Shown here piece by piece: positions 16,765 to 24,284 of a DNA stretch of 64,000 nt (its first letter is position 1; each line of letters opens with the position of its first letter). The stretch is from Pseudomonadota bacterium (GTDB lineage: Bacteria; Pseudomonadota; Alphaproteobacteria; Rhodobacterales; Rhodobacteraceae). A model generated the notes under the pieces. That model was not told where the DNA came from and did no database searches. It saw nothing but the letters and a program-made list of their open reading frames with translations. Location: contig JAJZVD010000011.1 in NCBI GenBank assembly GCA_021845805.1, positions 1-64,000 on the forward strand, in the 5' to 3' direction. Both the position numbers and the translations under genes were made by a program.

Positions 16765-17685
16765 ATGTCTGAGTTAAGCACATCCGAATTGAGGCGGATT
16801 GATCTGACCCTGCTGCTGGTGTTCCTGGGGCTGATGCGCCATCGCAAGGCGCTGGAGGTGGCGGCGGATCTGGGGCTGACCCAATCGGCCATCAGCCAGG
16901 CGCTGAAGCGGCTGCGCGACATCTTCGGCGACCCGCTGTTCCTGCGCCGCCCGCACGGGATGGAGCCTACGGCCACGGCGCTGGCGCTCGAGGCGCCGGT
17001 GGCGGCCGCGGTCGAGGCGCTGCGCGGGGCGCTTGGGGCGGTGCGCGCCTTCGAGCCGGGGACTGCCACGGGCCTGTTGCGCCTGGCGGCGCTGGATGCC
17101 GAACAGGCGGTGCTGGTGCCGCCGCTGGCGGCACGGCTGCGGGTGATGGCGCCGGGGCTGACGCTGTCGGTCCTGCCGCTGGGGCGCGCGGCCGCGATGG
17201 AGGCGCTGGCCGAGGGGCGCGCGGAACTGGCGCTCGGCTTCGTCTGGGAACCGCCCGAGGCGATCTCGGGGCAGGCGCTGTACGAGGAATCCTTTCTGGT
17301 GGCCGGGCGGCCCGGTGCGCTGCCCGCGGCCCCGCGGATCGACATCGACAGCTATTGCACGGCCGAACACATCCTGGTGTCGCCGGGCGGCGATCTGCGC
17401 GGTGTGGTCGACGACCAGCTTGCCGCGCTGGGGCGGACGCGGCGGGTGATCCTGGGCCTGCCCGCGTTCCTGCCCGCGCTGGCCGCCTCGGCGGCGTCGG
17501 GCGCGCTGGTCACCCTGCCTGCCCGCGTGGCGCGGGCCTTCGCCCCCGGCTTCGGGCTGGTCACGGCGGACCCGCCACTGCCCGTGCGCCGCTTTGCCGT
17601 CTCGGCCTTCTGGCACCGGCGCAACGACACCGATCCCCGCATCGGCTGGGTCCGGCAGCAACTGGCGGAAATCCTGCGGGGCTGA
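16765..17685 (+). CDS. LysR-family transcriptional regulator
   Basis: 306 residues, standard LTTR length. The N-terminal helix-turn-helix is evident (IDLTLLLVFLGLMRHRKAL, then LGLTQSAISQALKRLRDIFG and DPLFLRRPHGMEPT). The C-terminal effector-binding domain follows. It lies divergent to the NADP-reductase/SDR/DJ-1 trio with a 74-base gap and is probably their regulator. The inducer is not predictable. Confidence 0.88.
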   Translation: MSELSTSELRRIDLTLLLVFLGLMRHRKALEVAADLGLTQSAISQALKRLRDIFGDPLFLRRPHGMEPTATALALEAPVAAAVEALRGALGAVRAFEPGTATGLLRLAALDAEQAVLVPPLAARLRVMAPGLTLSVLPLGRAAAMEALAEGRAELALGFVWEPPEAISGQALYEESFLVAGRPGALPAAPRIDIDSYCTAEHILVSPGGDLRGVVDDQLAALGRTRRVILGLPAFLPALAASAASGALVTLPARVARAFAPGFGLVTADPPLPVRRFAVSAFWHRRNDTDPRIGWVRQQLAEILRG

Positions 17686-17700
17686 CAGCCGCGGCGGGCG

Positions 17701-18621
17701 TTAGCCGCCCGCGCGCGTCCTGTCCTGCACGAACTGGCGCGGGGCGCAGTGGGCCACCCGCTTGAACGCGGCGCTGAAGGCGCTTTCCGACCCGTAGCCC
17801 AGCTCTTGCGCCAGCATGGCAAGCGGCACGCGCGCCGTCAGCATCCGGTCCGCCGCCAGCATCATCCGCCACCGCGTCAGATAGACCATCGCCGGCTCGC
17901 CGACGACCGCCTTGAAGCGCGCGGCGAAGGTCGACCGCGATTGCCCTGCGCAGCGGGCAAGGGCATCGAGCGTCCAGCGCCGCGCGGGGTCGGCATGCAT
18001 GGCCCCGAGCGCCCGGGAAAGCTGCGGGTCCGCCAGCGCAAAGATCCAGCCCGCGCGCTGCCCCGGCGCCGCCCGCAGGTGCTGGCGCAGGGCCTCGACC
18101 AGCAGCGCCTGCGCCAGATGCCCCGCCATCAGCGCGCCGCCGGGCTGCGGGTCGCGCAATTCGGCCATCAGCCGCGCGACCGCGTCTTGCAGCGCCAGCG
18201 CGCCGGCGCCAGCCTCGAAGCGGATCACCGGCGGCAGACCCGCAAGCAGCCGGTCGGCCAGCGGGTTGGCAAAGGCGAAATAGCCGCCGAAGCCGGAGGC
18301 GTGGCCGCCCCCGTCCAGAACGGCCACCTCGCCCGGCGGGACGGCGGCGAAGACATCGCGCGCGTCTCGGGGGGGCAGGTTGGCCGCGCTGCCCATCCGG
18401 TAGGCCTGCCCGCCCGCCAGCAGCAGCATGTCGCCCGCGCCAAGCCGCAGCGGGCCCGGCTGCCCGTCCACCCACAGCAGGAGCGTGCCCGTGCGCACCG
18501 CATAGCATTTCAGCCCGCCCCAGGCCGGATAATCCAGCCGCCAGGACGGCCCCGCGTCAAGCCCGCGGAACCCGTGGCTTGACGGCTTCAGCAGCGACAG
18601 CACGGCAGACAGGGCATCCAT
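17701..18621 (-). CDS. AraC-family transcriptional regulator with N-terminal cupin domain
   Basis: 306 residues. The N-terminal half is a cupin-like sensor (GTLLLWVDGQPGPLRLGAGD, LLLAGGQAYRM). The C-terminal third has the two AraC helix-turn-helix units: WTLDALARCAGQSRSTFAAR and PLAMLAQELGYGSESAFSAA followed by FKRVAHCAPRQF. ATG 18621 gives the family start; the frame stays open upstream but reads antisense to the next gene. It is divergent from the MDR dehydrogenase at 18738, a likely target, and direct repeats in the gap are candidate binding sites. The effector is unknown. Confidence 0.87.
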   Translation of the reverse strand: MDALSAVLSLLKPSSHGFRGLDAGPSWRLDYPAWGGLKCYAVRTGTLLLWVDGQPGPLRLGAGDMLLLAGGQAYRMGSAANLPPRDARDVFAAVPPGEVAVLDGGGHASGFGGYFAFANPLADRLLAGLPPVIRFEAGAGALALQDAVARLMAELRDPQPGGALMAGHLAQALLVEALRQHLRAAPGQRAGWIFALADPQLSRALGAMHADPARRWTLDALARCAGQSRSTFAARFKAVVGEPAMVYLTRWRMMLAADRMLTARVPLAMLAQELGYGSESAFSAAFKRVAHCAPRQFVQDRTRAGG

Positions 18622-18677
18622 GACGGTTCCGGACGATTGATGGGGTTTTCGCGACGCTGCCGCATGGATCGTCTGGC

Positions 18678-18724
18678 CGCAAGCCCCAGATCCCGGACAG
18701 GGCGCAAGCCCCGTTTCCCTGTCC
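18678..18724. promoter_or_regulatory. Direct and inverted repeats in the AraC/MDR divergent region (candidate AraC operator)
   Basis: CGCAAGCCCC occurs twice in direct orientation (18678-18687 and 18703-18712), 25 bases apart, a layout typical of AraC-family half-sites. An 8-base inverted repeat GGACAGGG (18695-18702) / CCCTGTCC (18717-18724) is interleaved with it. The whole 18622-18737 gap is non-coding. Confidence 0.45.
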
Positions 18725-18737
18725 CTGCGAGGTCTCC

Positions 18738-19850
18738 ATGCCGGAAAACGAAGCTCTCTGGCTGCCCGCGAAGGGCGCCGCCTTCCGGCGCGGCCCGGCG
18801 CCGCGAACGCCGCCGCAGGCCGATGAAATCCTTGTGCGGACCCGCGCGGTGGCGGTGAACCCGGTCGATCGCCTGATCCCGGTGATCGGCGGGTTCGTCT
18901 ATCCGTGGCTGTCCTACCCGGCGATCCTCGGGTCGGATGTGGCGGGCGAGGTGGTCGCGGTCGGGCCGGGGGTGACGCGGTTCCGGGTGGGGGACCGTGT
19001 TCTTGGTCATGCGGTCGGCCCCGAGAAGGCGTCGAACCGTGCCGCGGAAGGTGCGTTCCAGTCCTTCGCCCTGCTGCGGGAAAGCATGGCCGCACCGATC
19101 CCGGCGCCGCTGTCCGACGAGGCGGCCGCCGTGCTGCCGCTGGGCCTGTCCACGGCGGCCTGCGCCCTGTTCGAGCCCGATCTGCTATCGCTGCGCTGGC
19201 CCACCGCCGCCACCGGGGCGATGGGCGAGACGATCCTTGTCTGGGGCGGCTCGACCAGCGTGGGCTGCAACGCGATCCAGCTTGCCACCGCGGCGGGCTA
19301 TGACGTCTTTGCGACGGCCTCGCCGCACAACTTCGACCTGCTTCGGCGTCTGGGCGCCGCGGGCGTCTTCGATTACCGCAGCCCTTCGGTCGTGCCCGAC
19401 ATGATCGCGGCGCTGCGCGGGCGCCGGATGGGCGGCGCGCTGGCCATCGGCGCCGGTTCCGCGGCGGCCTGCCTGCGGGTCCTTGGCGCGCTGCCGGGGC
19501 GGCGCTTCGTGGCCACGGCGTCACCCCCGGTCTCGTTCGACGCGGTGCCCGCCGGGCGCGCGCGCCACCTTGCGCCCGTCCTGCTGCGGATGGCGCTGGC
19601 CTCGGGGCGGCTTTGGCTGGCGGCGCGGCGCCGGGGGGTGACGCTGCGGATGATCTGGGGCGGTGCGTTGCTGACCACTGCGACCGGGCCGATGATCTAC
19701 CGCGACTATCTGCCCCGCGCGCTTGCCGAGGGCCGCCACCGTGCCGCGCCCGAGCCCCTGCTGGCGGGCAAGGGGCTGGATGCCATCCCCGCCGCGCTGG
19801 AGATGCAGCGCCGCGGCGTCTCGGCGCGGAAGGTGGTGGTGCGGCTGTAG
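18738..19850 (+). CDS. Zinc-free MDR (quinone oxidoreductase-like) alcohol dehydrogenase family protein
   Basis: 370 residues. The GroES-like N-terminal domain is clear (AVAVNPVDRLIP, YPAILGSDVAGEVVAVGPGV, FRVGDRVLG). The nucleotide-binding domain follows with ILVWGGSTSVGCNAIQLATA. No structural or catalytic zinc ligand pattern is seen, so it resembles enoyl or quinone reductases rather than alcohol dehydrogenases. GAGG lies 7 bases before the ATG. It is divergent to an AraC regulator and convergent with crtB; it marks the edge between ordinary genome and the photosynthesis cluster. Substrate unknown. Confidence 0.85.
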   Translation: MPENEALWLPAKGAAFRRGPAPRTPPQADEILVRTRAVAVNPVDRLIPVIGGFVYPWLSYPAILGSDVAGEVVAVGPGVTRFRVGDRVLGHAVGPEKASNRAAEGAFQSFALLRESMAAPIPAPLSDEAAAVLPLGLSTAACALFEPDLLSLRWPTAATGAMGETILVWGGSTSVGCNAIQLATAAGYDVFATASPHNFDLLRRLGAAGVFDYRSPSVVPDMIAALRGRRMGGALAIGAGSAAACLRVLGALPGRRFVATASPPVSFDAVPAGRARHLAPVLLRMALASGRLWLAARRRGVTLRMIWGGALLTTATGPMIYRDYLPRALAEGRHRAAPEPLLAGKGLDAIPAALEMQRRGVSARKVVVRL

Positions 19851-19864
19851 GCGGCGGCCTTGGC

Positions 19865-20878
19865 TCAGGCGGCGGGGGTGCGCCGGTCCATCGCCTCGAG
19901 ATGGGTCAGAAGCGCGATCAGCCGTTCGCCCCGCCCCTGTTCGCGGGCGGCGGGGCGGCTTGCGGCGTCGACCAGAAACCGGGTTTCGGGCAGGGGGTCG
20001 GCGTGGAGGATCGCGGATTGCGGCATTACGAAGGTCATCCCCGTCTGGGCCATGGCGAGCCCCAGCAGCGCCAGCTTCCGCCCGCGCGTTGTGCGGGCCC
20101 GGACGGTGACGGAATCGTAGCGGTTGCGCGCCACGGCACTGCCGATGGCCGCATAGACATGGCGCGCGGCCATGATGCCGGGGCGGCTGGCGGGCGGCAG
20201 CGCGGCGATCCCCGCCTCGGCCCGCCAGTACAGCCGATCTGCCTCGGCCAGAAGCTGCCGCGTCAGCTGCGACAGCGCGGGCGAGGGGGCGGGATCGGCC
20301 AGCAGGCGCGCAGGCGTCAGGCCCGCGTCCGCCACCCAGTCGGTGGGCAGGTACAGGCGCCCGGCGCGCAGATCCTCGCCGATGTCGCGGGCGATGTTGG
20401 TCAGCTGCATCGCCACGCCCAGGTCGCAGGCCCGCGCCAGCGCATCGGGGTCGCGCACCCGCATCAGGACGCACATCATGGCCCCCACCGAGGCCGCCAC
20501 CCGCGCCGCATAGGCGCGCAGGTCCGACAGGGTGGCATAGCGGCGCCCCGTCGCGTCCCAGGCAAAACCTTCCAGCAGCGCATCGGGCAGGGCGCGGGGC
20601 AGATCGAACGCCCTGACCACCGCGGCAAAGGCCCGGTCGGGCGCCGCCGCGCGCGGGCGGCCCGCGTAGACCAGATCCAGCCGGTCGCGCAGCGACAGCA
20701 CGGCGCGGGCCTTTTCGGGATCCAGATCCACCGCGTCGTCGGCAAGGCGGCAGAAGGCATAGAGCGCCAGCGCCGGGTCGCGCACGCGGGGTGGCAGCAG
20801 CCGCGAGGCGGCGTGGAAGGACAGCGATCCGGTGCGGATCGCGCTGCGGCATTCGGCAAGATCGGCGGGGGCGATCAT
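19865..20878 (-). CDS. crtB: Phytoene synthase
   Basis: 337 residues. It condenses two geranylgeranyl diphosphates to phytoene, the first committed carotenoid step. The two Asp-rich motifs of squalene/phytoene synthases are visible: LADDAVDLDPEKA near residue 48 and NIARDIGEDLRAGRLYLP near residue 170. The gene overlaps crtI by 4 bases (ATGA) and is co-transcribed with it from the crtI/crtA divergent region. In Rhodobacter the next genes are tspO and crtCD; here crtB instead ends at a convergent non-photosynthetic gene, so it is the left border of the cluster. Confidence 0.95.
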   Translation of the reverse strand: MIAPADLAECRSAIRTGSLSFHAASRLLPPRVRDPALALYAFCRLADDAVDLDPEKARAVLSLRDRLDLVYAGRPRAAAPDRAFAAVVRAFDLPRALPDALLEGFAWDATGRRYATLSDLRAYAARVAASVGAMMCVLMRVRDPDALARACDLGVAMQLTNIARDIGEDLRAGRLYLPTDWVADAGLTPARLLADPAPSPALSQLTRQLLAEADRLYWRAEAGIAALPPASRPGIMAARHVYAAIGSAVARNRYDSVTVRARTTRGRKLALLGLAMAQTGMTFVMPQSAILHADPLPETRFLVDAASRPAAREQGRGERLIALLTHLEAMDRRTPAA

Positions 20879-22425
20879 CGCGCCACCGGCTGGGCTGCGG
20901 GCACCAGCTTGCCCAGGACCTCGGCCGAGGTGATGACCCCGGGCAGCCCCGCGCCCGGATGGGTTCCCGCCCCGACAAGGAACAGCCCCGGCAGTTCCTC
21001 GCTGATGTTGTGGGGCCGGAACCAGGCGCTTTGCAGGATGCGCGGTTCGATCGAAAATCCCGATCCGAAGGGCGACAGGTAGCGGTCGCGGAAGGTTTCG
21101 GGGGTGAAGACCTCGGATTCCGTGAGATGCGCGCCAAGGCCGGGCAGCAGCCTGTCTTCCAGCACCGCCTGCACCCGGGCGCGGTAGGGTTCGGCCTCGG
21201 CCGCCCAGTCGACCGCATCGGCATGGCCGAGATGGGGCACCGGCGAGAGCGCGTAGAACGTGTCATCCCCCGCGGGCGCGCAGGACGGATCGGTGACGCT
21301 GGGCCGGTGCACATAAAGCGACATGTCGGGGGCCAGCCGCCCGCGGATGAAGATGTCTTGCAACAGGCCGCGGTAGCGCGGGCCGCTGACGATCGTGTGG
21401 TGGCCGACATCGGGCCACAGGCCACGGGTGCCGCGGGTGCCGAAGTACCAGACGAACAGCCCCATCGACCAGCGCCGCGTGTCCACGTGGCGGTTGGTCC
21501 AGCGCCGCCGCGGGTGGCGCCGCAACAGGCGGGTATAGGTGTGCCCCGCATCGGCATTCGACACCACGACCCCCGCGGTCAGGATCGTGCCGTCGGTCAG
21601 CCGCACCCCGGCGGTGCGGCCGTTGCGGGTCAGGATCTCGTCGGCCTCGGCACCGTAGAGCGTCTGGCCCCCCTGCGCGGTGATGACGCGCGCCATCGCC
21701 TCTGCGATCGCGACGACGCCGCCGATCGCGTAATGGACCCCGAAGGCCTTTTCGAGGTGATTCACCAGCACATACATCGAGGTGACGTGGAACGGATCGC
21801 CGCCGATGAACAACGGGTGGAACGACAGCGCCATGCGCAGCCGCGGGTCGCGCACGCGGCGGGCGACATGGGCATGCACAGACCGGTCGGCCCGCAGCGC
21901 GGCAAAGCGGGGCAGCGCGGCCAGAAGGTCGGCAAAGCGGTGCATCGGGCGGCGGCCCAGATCCTCGAACCCGAAGCCGTAGCGCGCCTCGGCATCGCGC
22001 AGGAAGCGGGTATAGCCCGCCAGATCGCCGGGCGACAGGCGCGCGACCTCGGCCTGCATGGCGGCGGTGTCGGCGCGGGCGGTGAACTGGCTGCCGTCGT
22101 CGAAGCGGATCTGGTAGAACGGGTCCAGCGAGCGCAGATCGACATCGGCATCAAAGTCGCGCCCGCAGGCGGCCCAGAGGTCGCGGAAGACCTGCGGTAC
22201 GGTCACGATGGTGGGGCCCAGATCGAAACGGTGCCCGCCGCGCCAGAGCGCCGATCCGCGCCCGCCGGGCCCCGGCAGGCGGTCGACCACCGTCACCCGG
22301 TAGCCCTTGGCACCCAGGCGCATCGCCGCGGCCAGCCCGCCCAGCCCCGCGCCGATGACAACGGCCGCCGGGGCCTGCGCGGCGGCGGCGGTGGGGGCAA
22401 GATCGGGGCTGATGCGGGTCAGCAT
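20875..22425 (-). CDS. crtI: Phytoene desaturase
   Basis: 516 residues. An FAD-dependent desaturase converting phytoene to neurosporene or lycopene. The N-terminal dinucleotide fold is AVVIGAGLGGLAAAMRLGAK followed by VVDRLPGPGGRGS; the C-terminal bacterial-type desaturase signature is LFLVGAGTHPGAGLPGV. First gene of crtIB; its promoter lies in 22426-22536, where a perfect PpsR-type box (22502-22519) has TTGACA on the crtI strand, suggesting aerobic repression. Confidence 0.96.
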   Translation of the reverse strand: MLTRISPDLAPTAAAAQAPAAVVIGAGLGGLAAAMRLGAKGYRVTVVDRLPGPGGRGSALWRGGHRFDLGPTIVTVPQVFRDLWAACGRDFDADVDLRSLDPFYQIRFDDGSQFTARADTAAMQAEVARLSPGDLAGYTRFLRDAEARYGFGFEDLGRRPMHRFADLLAALPRFAALRADRSVHAHVARRVRDPRLRMALSFHPLFIGGDPFHVTSMYVLVNHLEKAFGVHYAIGGVVAIAEAMARVITAQGGQTLYGAEADEILTRNGRTAGVRLTDGTILTAGVVVSNADAGHTYTRLLRRHPRRRWTNRHVDTRRWSMGLFVWYFGTRGTRGLWPDVGHHTIVSGPRYRGLLQDIFIRGRLAPDMSLYVHRPSVTDPSCAPAGDDTFYALSPVPHLGHADAVDWAAEAEPYRARVQAVLEDRLLPGLGAHLTESEVFTPETFRDRYLSPFGSGFSIEPRILQSAWFRPHNISEELPGLFLVGAGTHPGAGLPGVITSAEVLGKLVPAAQPVAR

Positions 22426-22457
22426 GGAGCGCCTGCGGGTAAGGGCCGGACAATCGG

Positions 22458-22475
22458 CGTCAAGTTATGTTGACA
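22458..22475 (+). promoter_or_regulatory. Near-match PpsR/CrtJ box, crtA side
   Basis: CGT-N12-ACA, one mismatch from the TGT-N12-ACA consensus. It ends in TTGACA (22470-22475) in the crtA direction, so the box would cover the crtA -35. The centre-to-centre distance to the next box is 44 bases, about four helical turns, favouring cooperative binding. Confidence 0.5.
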
Positions 22476-22500
22476 TCAAACTTCCCTCTCGCGCGGCGCT

Positions 22501-23280
22501 GTGTCAATCTACATTTACACATCCGAGGGACTCGCCATCCAAACCGTCACGCTCAGCCTCTTCCGCTTCGCCTCGCTTCCGACGCAGCTCTGGGCTCTGG
22601 CACAGATGGGACTTCTGCGGCCCGCGCTGTCGCGGGTGCCCGGAATCGGCTTCTGGAAGCTCTGCGGCGCAGGCACGGGCGAGGGGTTCACCCCGCTGCC
22701 CGACCGGCGGGTGATGGGCATCCTGGCCACCTGGCCCGACCTGCCCACGGCCGAACGCGCCACGGCCGAGGCCGCGCCGTTCCGGCGGCTGGGGCGGCGG
22801 GCGGCCGAAAGCTGGACCGTTTTCCTGAGCCCCGTGGCCAGCCGCGGGCGCTGGTCGGGAACGGCGCCCTTCCAGCCCGGCGCGCAGGACACCCACGACG
22901 CGCCGCTGGCAGTGCTGACCCGGGCCACGCTACACTGGCGGCACCTGCTGGGTTTCTGGAGCCACGCACCGATGATCAGCCGCGCCATCGGGGCGCATCC
23001 CGATGTCCTGTTCAAGATCGGCATCGGCGAGGTGCCGTGGTTGCAGCAGGTCACCTTCTCGATCTGGCCCGACGCGCCGGGCATGACAGACTTCGCCCGC
23101 GGCGATGGCCCTCACCGCCGCGCCATTGCCGCCGTGCGCGCGGGCGACTGGTTCCGCGAGGAGCTTTACGCCCGCTTCCACGTTCTGGGCACCCGCGGAA
23201 CATGGCCGGGTGCCGGGCGCGTACCGCGCCTCGGCCGCCCGGATTTGCCGCAGCCCACCCCTTCCAAGGACCCCTGCTGA
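22501..23280 (+). CDS. crtA: Spheroidene monooxygenase
   Basis: Up to 259 residues. It adds the keto group at C2 to make spheroidenone under oxic conditions. Family segments: TVTLSLFRFAS at the N terminus, then GIGFWKLCGAGTGEGFTP and ESWTVFLSPVASRG. The start is problematic. GTG 22501 is the only conventional start, but it lies inside the PpsR box and has no ribosome site. From memory, family proteins begin about where codon 13 (ATC at 22537) lies, and GAGGGA stands 6 bases before that ATC. I give the outer boundary; translation may really begin at 22537. The coding frame itself is intact. It is followed with 1-base overlap by bchI. Confidence 0.93.
   Translation: MSIYIYTSEGLAIQTVTLSLFRFASLPTQLWALAQMGLLRPALSRVPGIGFWKLCGAGTGEGFTPLPDRRVMGILATWPDLPTAERATAEAAPFRRLGRRAAESWTVFLSPVASRGRWSGTAPFQPGAQDTHDAPLAVLTRATLHWRHLLGFWSHAPMISRAIGAHPDVLFKIGIGEVPWLQQVTFSIWPDAPGMTDFARGDGPHRRAIAAVRAGDWFREELYARFHVLGTRGTWPGAGRVPRLGRPDLPQPTPSKDPC
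22502..22519 (-). promoter_or_regulatory. PpsR/CrtJ box in the crtI/crtA divergent region
   Basis: TGTCAATCTACATTTACA is a perfect TGT-N12-ACA palindrome, the known recognition pattern of PpsR/CrtJ. Read on the minus strand it ends in TTGACA, a consensus -35 pointing toward crtI. It overlaps the GTG that is the only conventional start available for crtA. Confidence 0.75.
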
Positions 23281-24284
23281 TGCCCAATGCCTTTCCCTTT
23301 GCCGCGATCGTCGGTCAGGACGAGATGAAGCAAGCGTTGATCCTGACCGCGATCGACCCCGGAATCGGGGGCGTGCTGGTGTTCGGCGACCGGGGCACCG
23401 GCAAATCCACCGCCGTGCGCGCGCTCGCGGCCCTGCTGCCACCGATCGAGATGGTCGCGGGCTGCCCGGTGAATGCGCCCACGCTGGCCGACAGCCCCGA
23501 CTGGGCGGGCCTGACCGAAGACCGCCGCGAAAGCCGCCCGACCCCGGTGATCGACCTGCCGCTGGGAGTGACCGAGGATCGCGTCACCGGCGCGCTGGAC
23601 ATCGAGCGGGCCCTGACGCGGGGCGAGCTGGCGTTTCAGCCGGGGCTGCTGGCGCGGGCGAACCGCGGCTATCTCTATATCGACGAGGTGAACCTGCTGG
23701 AAGATCACATCGTCGACCTGCTGCTGGACGTGGCGCAGACCGGCGAGAATGTGGTGGAACGCGAGGGGCTGTCGATCCGCCATCCCGCGCGCTTCGTGCT
23801 GGTGGGTTCCGGCAACCCCGAGGAAGGCGAGTTGCGCCCGCAACTTCTGGACCGGTTCGGCCTGTCGGTCGAGGTCGCCTCGCCCGCCGAGATCGACGCC
23901 CGGGTCGAGGTGATCCGCCGCCGCGACGATTACGACCGCGACCCCGCCGCCTTCTGCGCCGCCTGGGCCGAGACGCAGGCCGCGCTTCAGGCCCGCATCC
24001 TGGCCGCCCGGGCGCGGCTGCGGGGGCTTGATGCGCCCGACGCCGCCCTGCGGGATTGCGCGGCACTTTGCCTTGCGCTGGGGGCCGACGGGTTGCGCGG
24101 CGAACTGACCCTGTTGCGCGCGGCGCGGGCGCTGGCGGCCTATGACGGCGCGGAAGGCGTGGGGCGGGCGCAGATCCGGGCGGTGGCGCCTTCGGCGCTG
24201 CGGCACCGGCTGCGGCGCGATCCGCTGGACGAAAGCGGCAGCACCGCGCGGGTGGCGCGGGTTCTGGACGAGGTGTTCGGATGA
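23280..24284 (+). CDS. bchI: Magnesium chelatase ATPase subunit I
   Basis: 334 residues. AAA+ motor of the BchHID Mg chelatase that inserts Mg into protoporphyrin IX. Walker A is GDRGTGKSTAVRALAAL, Walker B is GYLYIDEVNLLEDHIVD, and sensor 1 lies in VLVGSGNPEEGELRPQLLDR. The ATG overlaps the crtA stop (TGATG). The open frame extends upstream but duplicates crtA in another phase. It overlaps bchD by 4 bases. Confidence 0.96.
   Translation: MPNAFPFAAIVGQDEMKQALILTAIDPGIGGVLVFGDRGTGKSTAVRALAALLPPIEMVAGCPVNAPTLADSPDWAGLTEDRRESRPTPVIDLPLGVTEDRVTGALDIERALTRGELAFQPGLLARANRGYLYIDEVNLLEDHIVDLLLDVAQTGENVVEREGLSIRHPARFVLVGSGNPEEGELRPQLLDRFGLSVEVASPAEIDARVEVIRRRDDYDRDPAAFCAAWAETQAALQARILAARARLRGLDAPDAALRDCAALCLALGADGLRGELTLLRAARALAAYDGAEGVGRAQIRAVAPSALRHRLRRDPLDESGSTARVARVLDEVFG

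Noticed and set aside
18622-19524. N-terminal extension of the AraC regulator to 19524
   Set aside because: The extension is low-complexity Arg/Pro/Ser and antisense to the MDR gene; the natural AraC start is 18621.
22467-23279. Upstream extension of bchI from 22467
   Set aside because: It is crtA read in another phase; bchI starts at 23280 with TGATG coupling.
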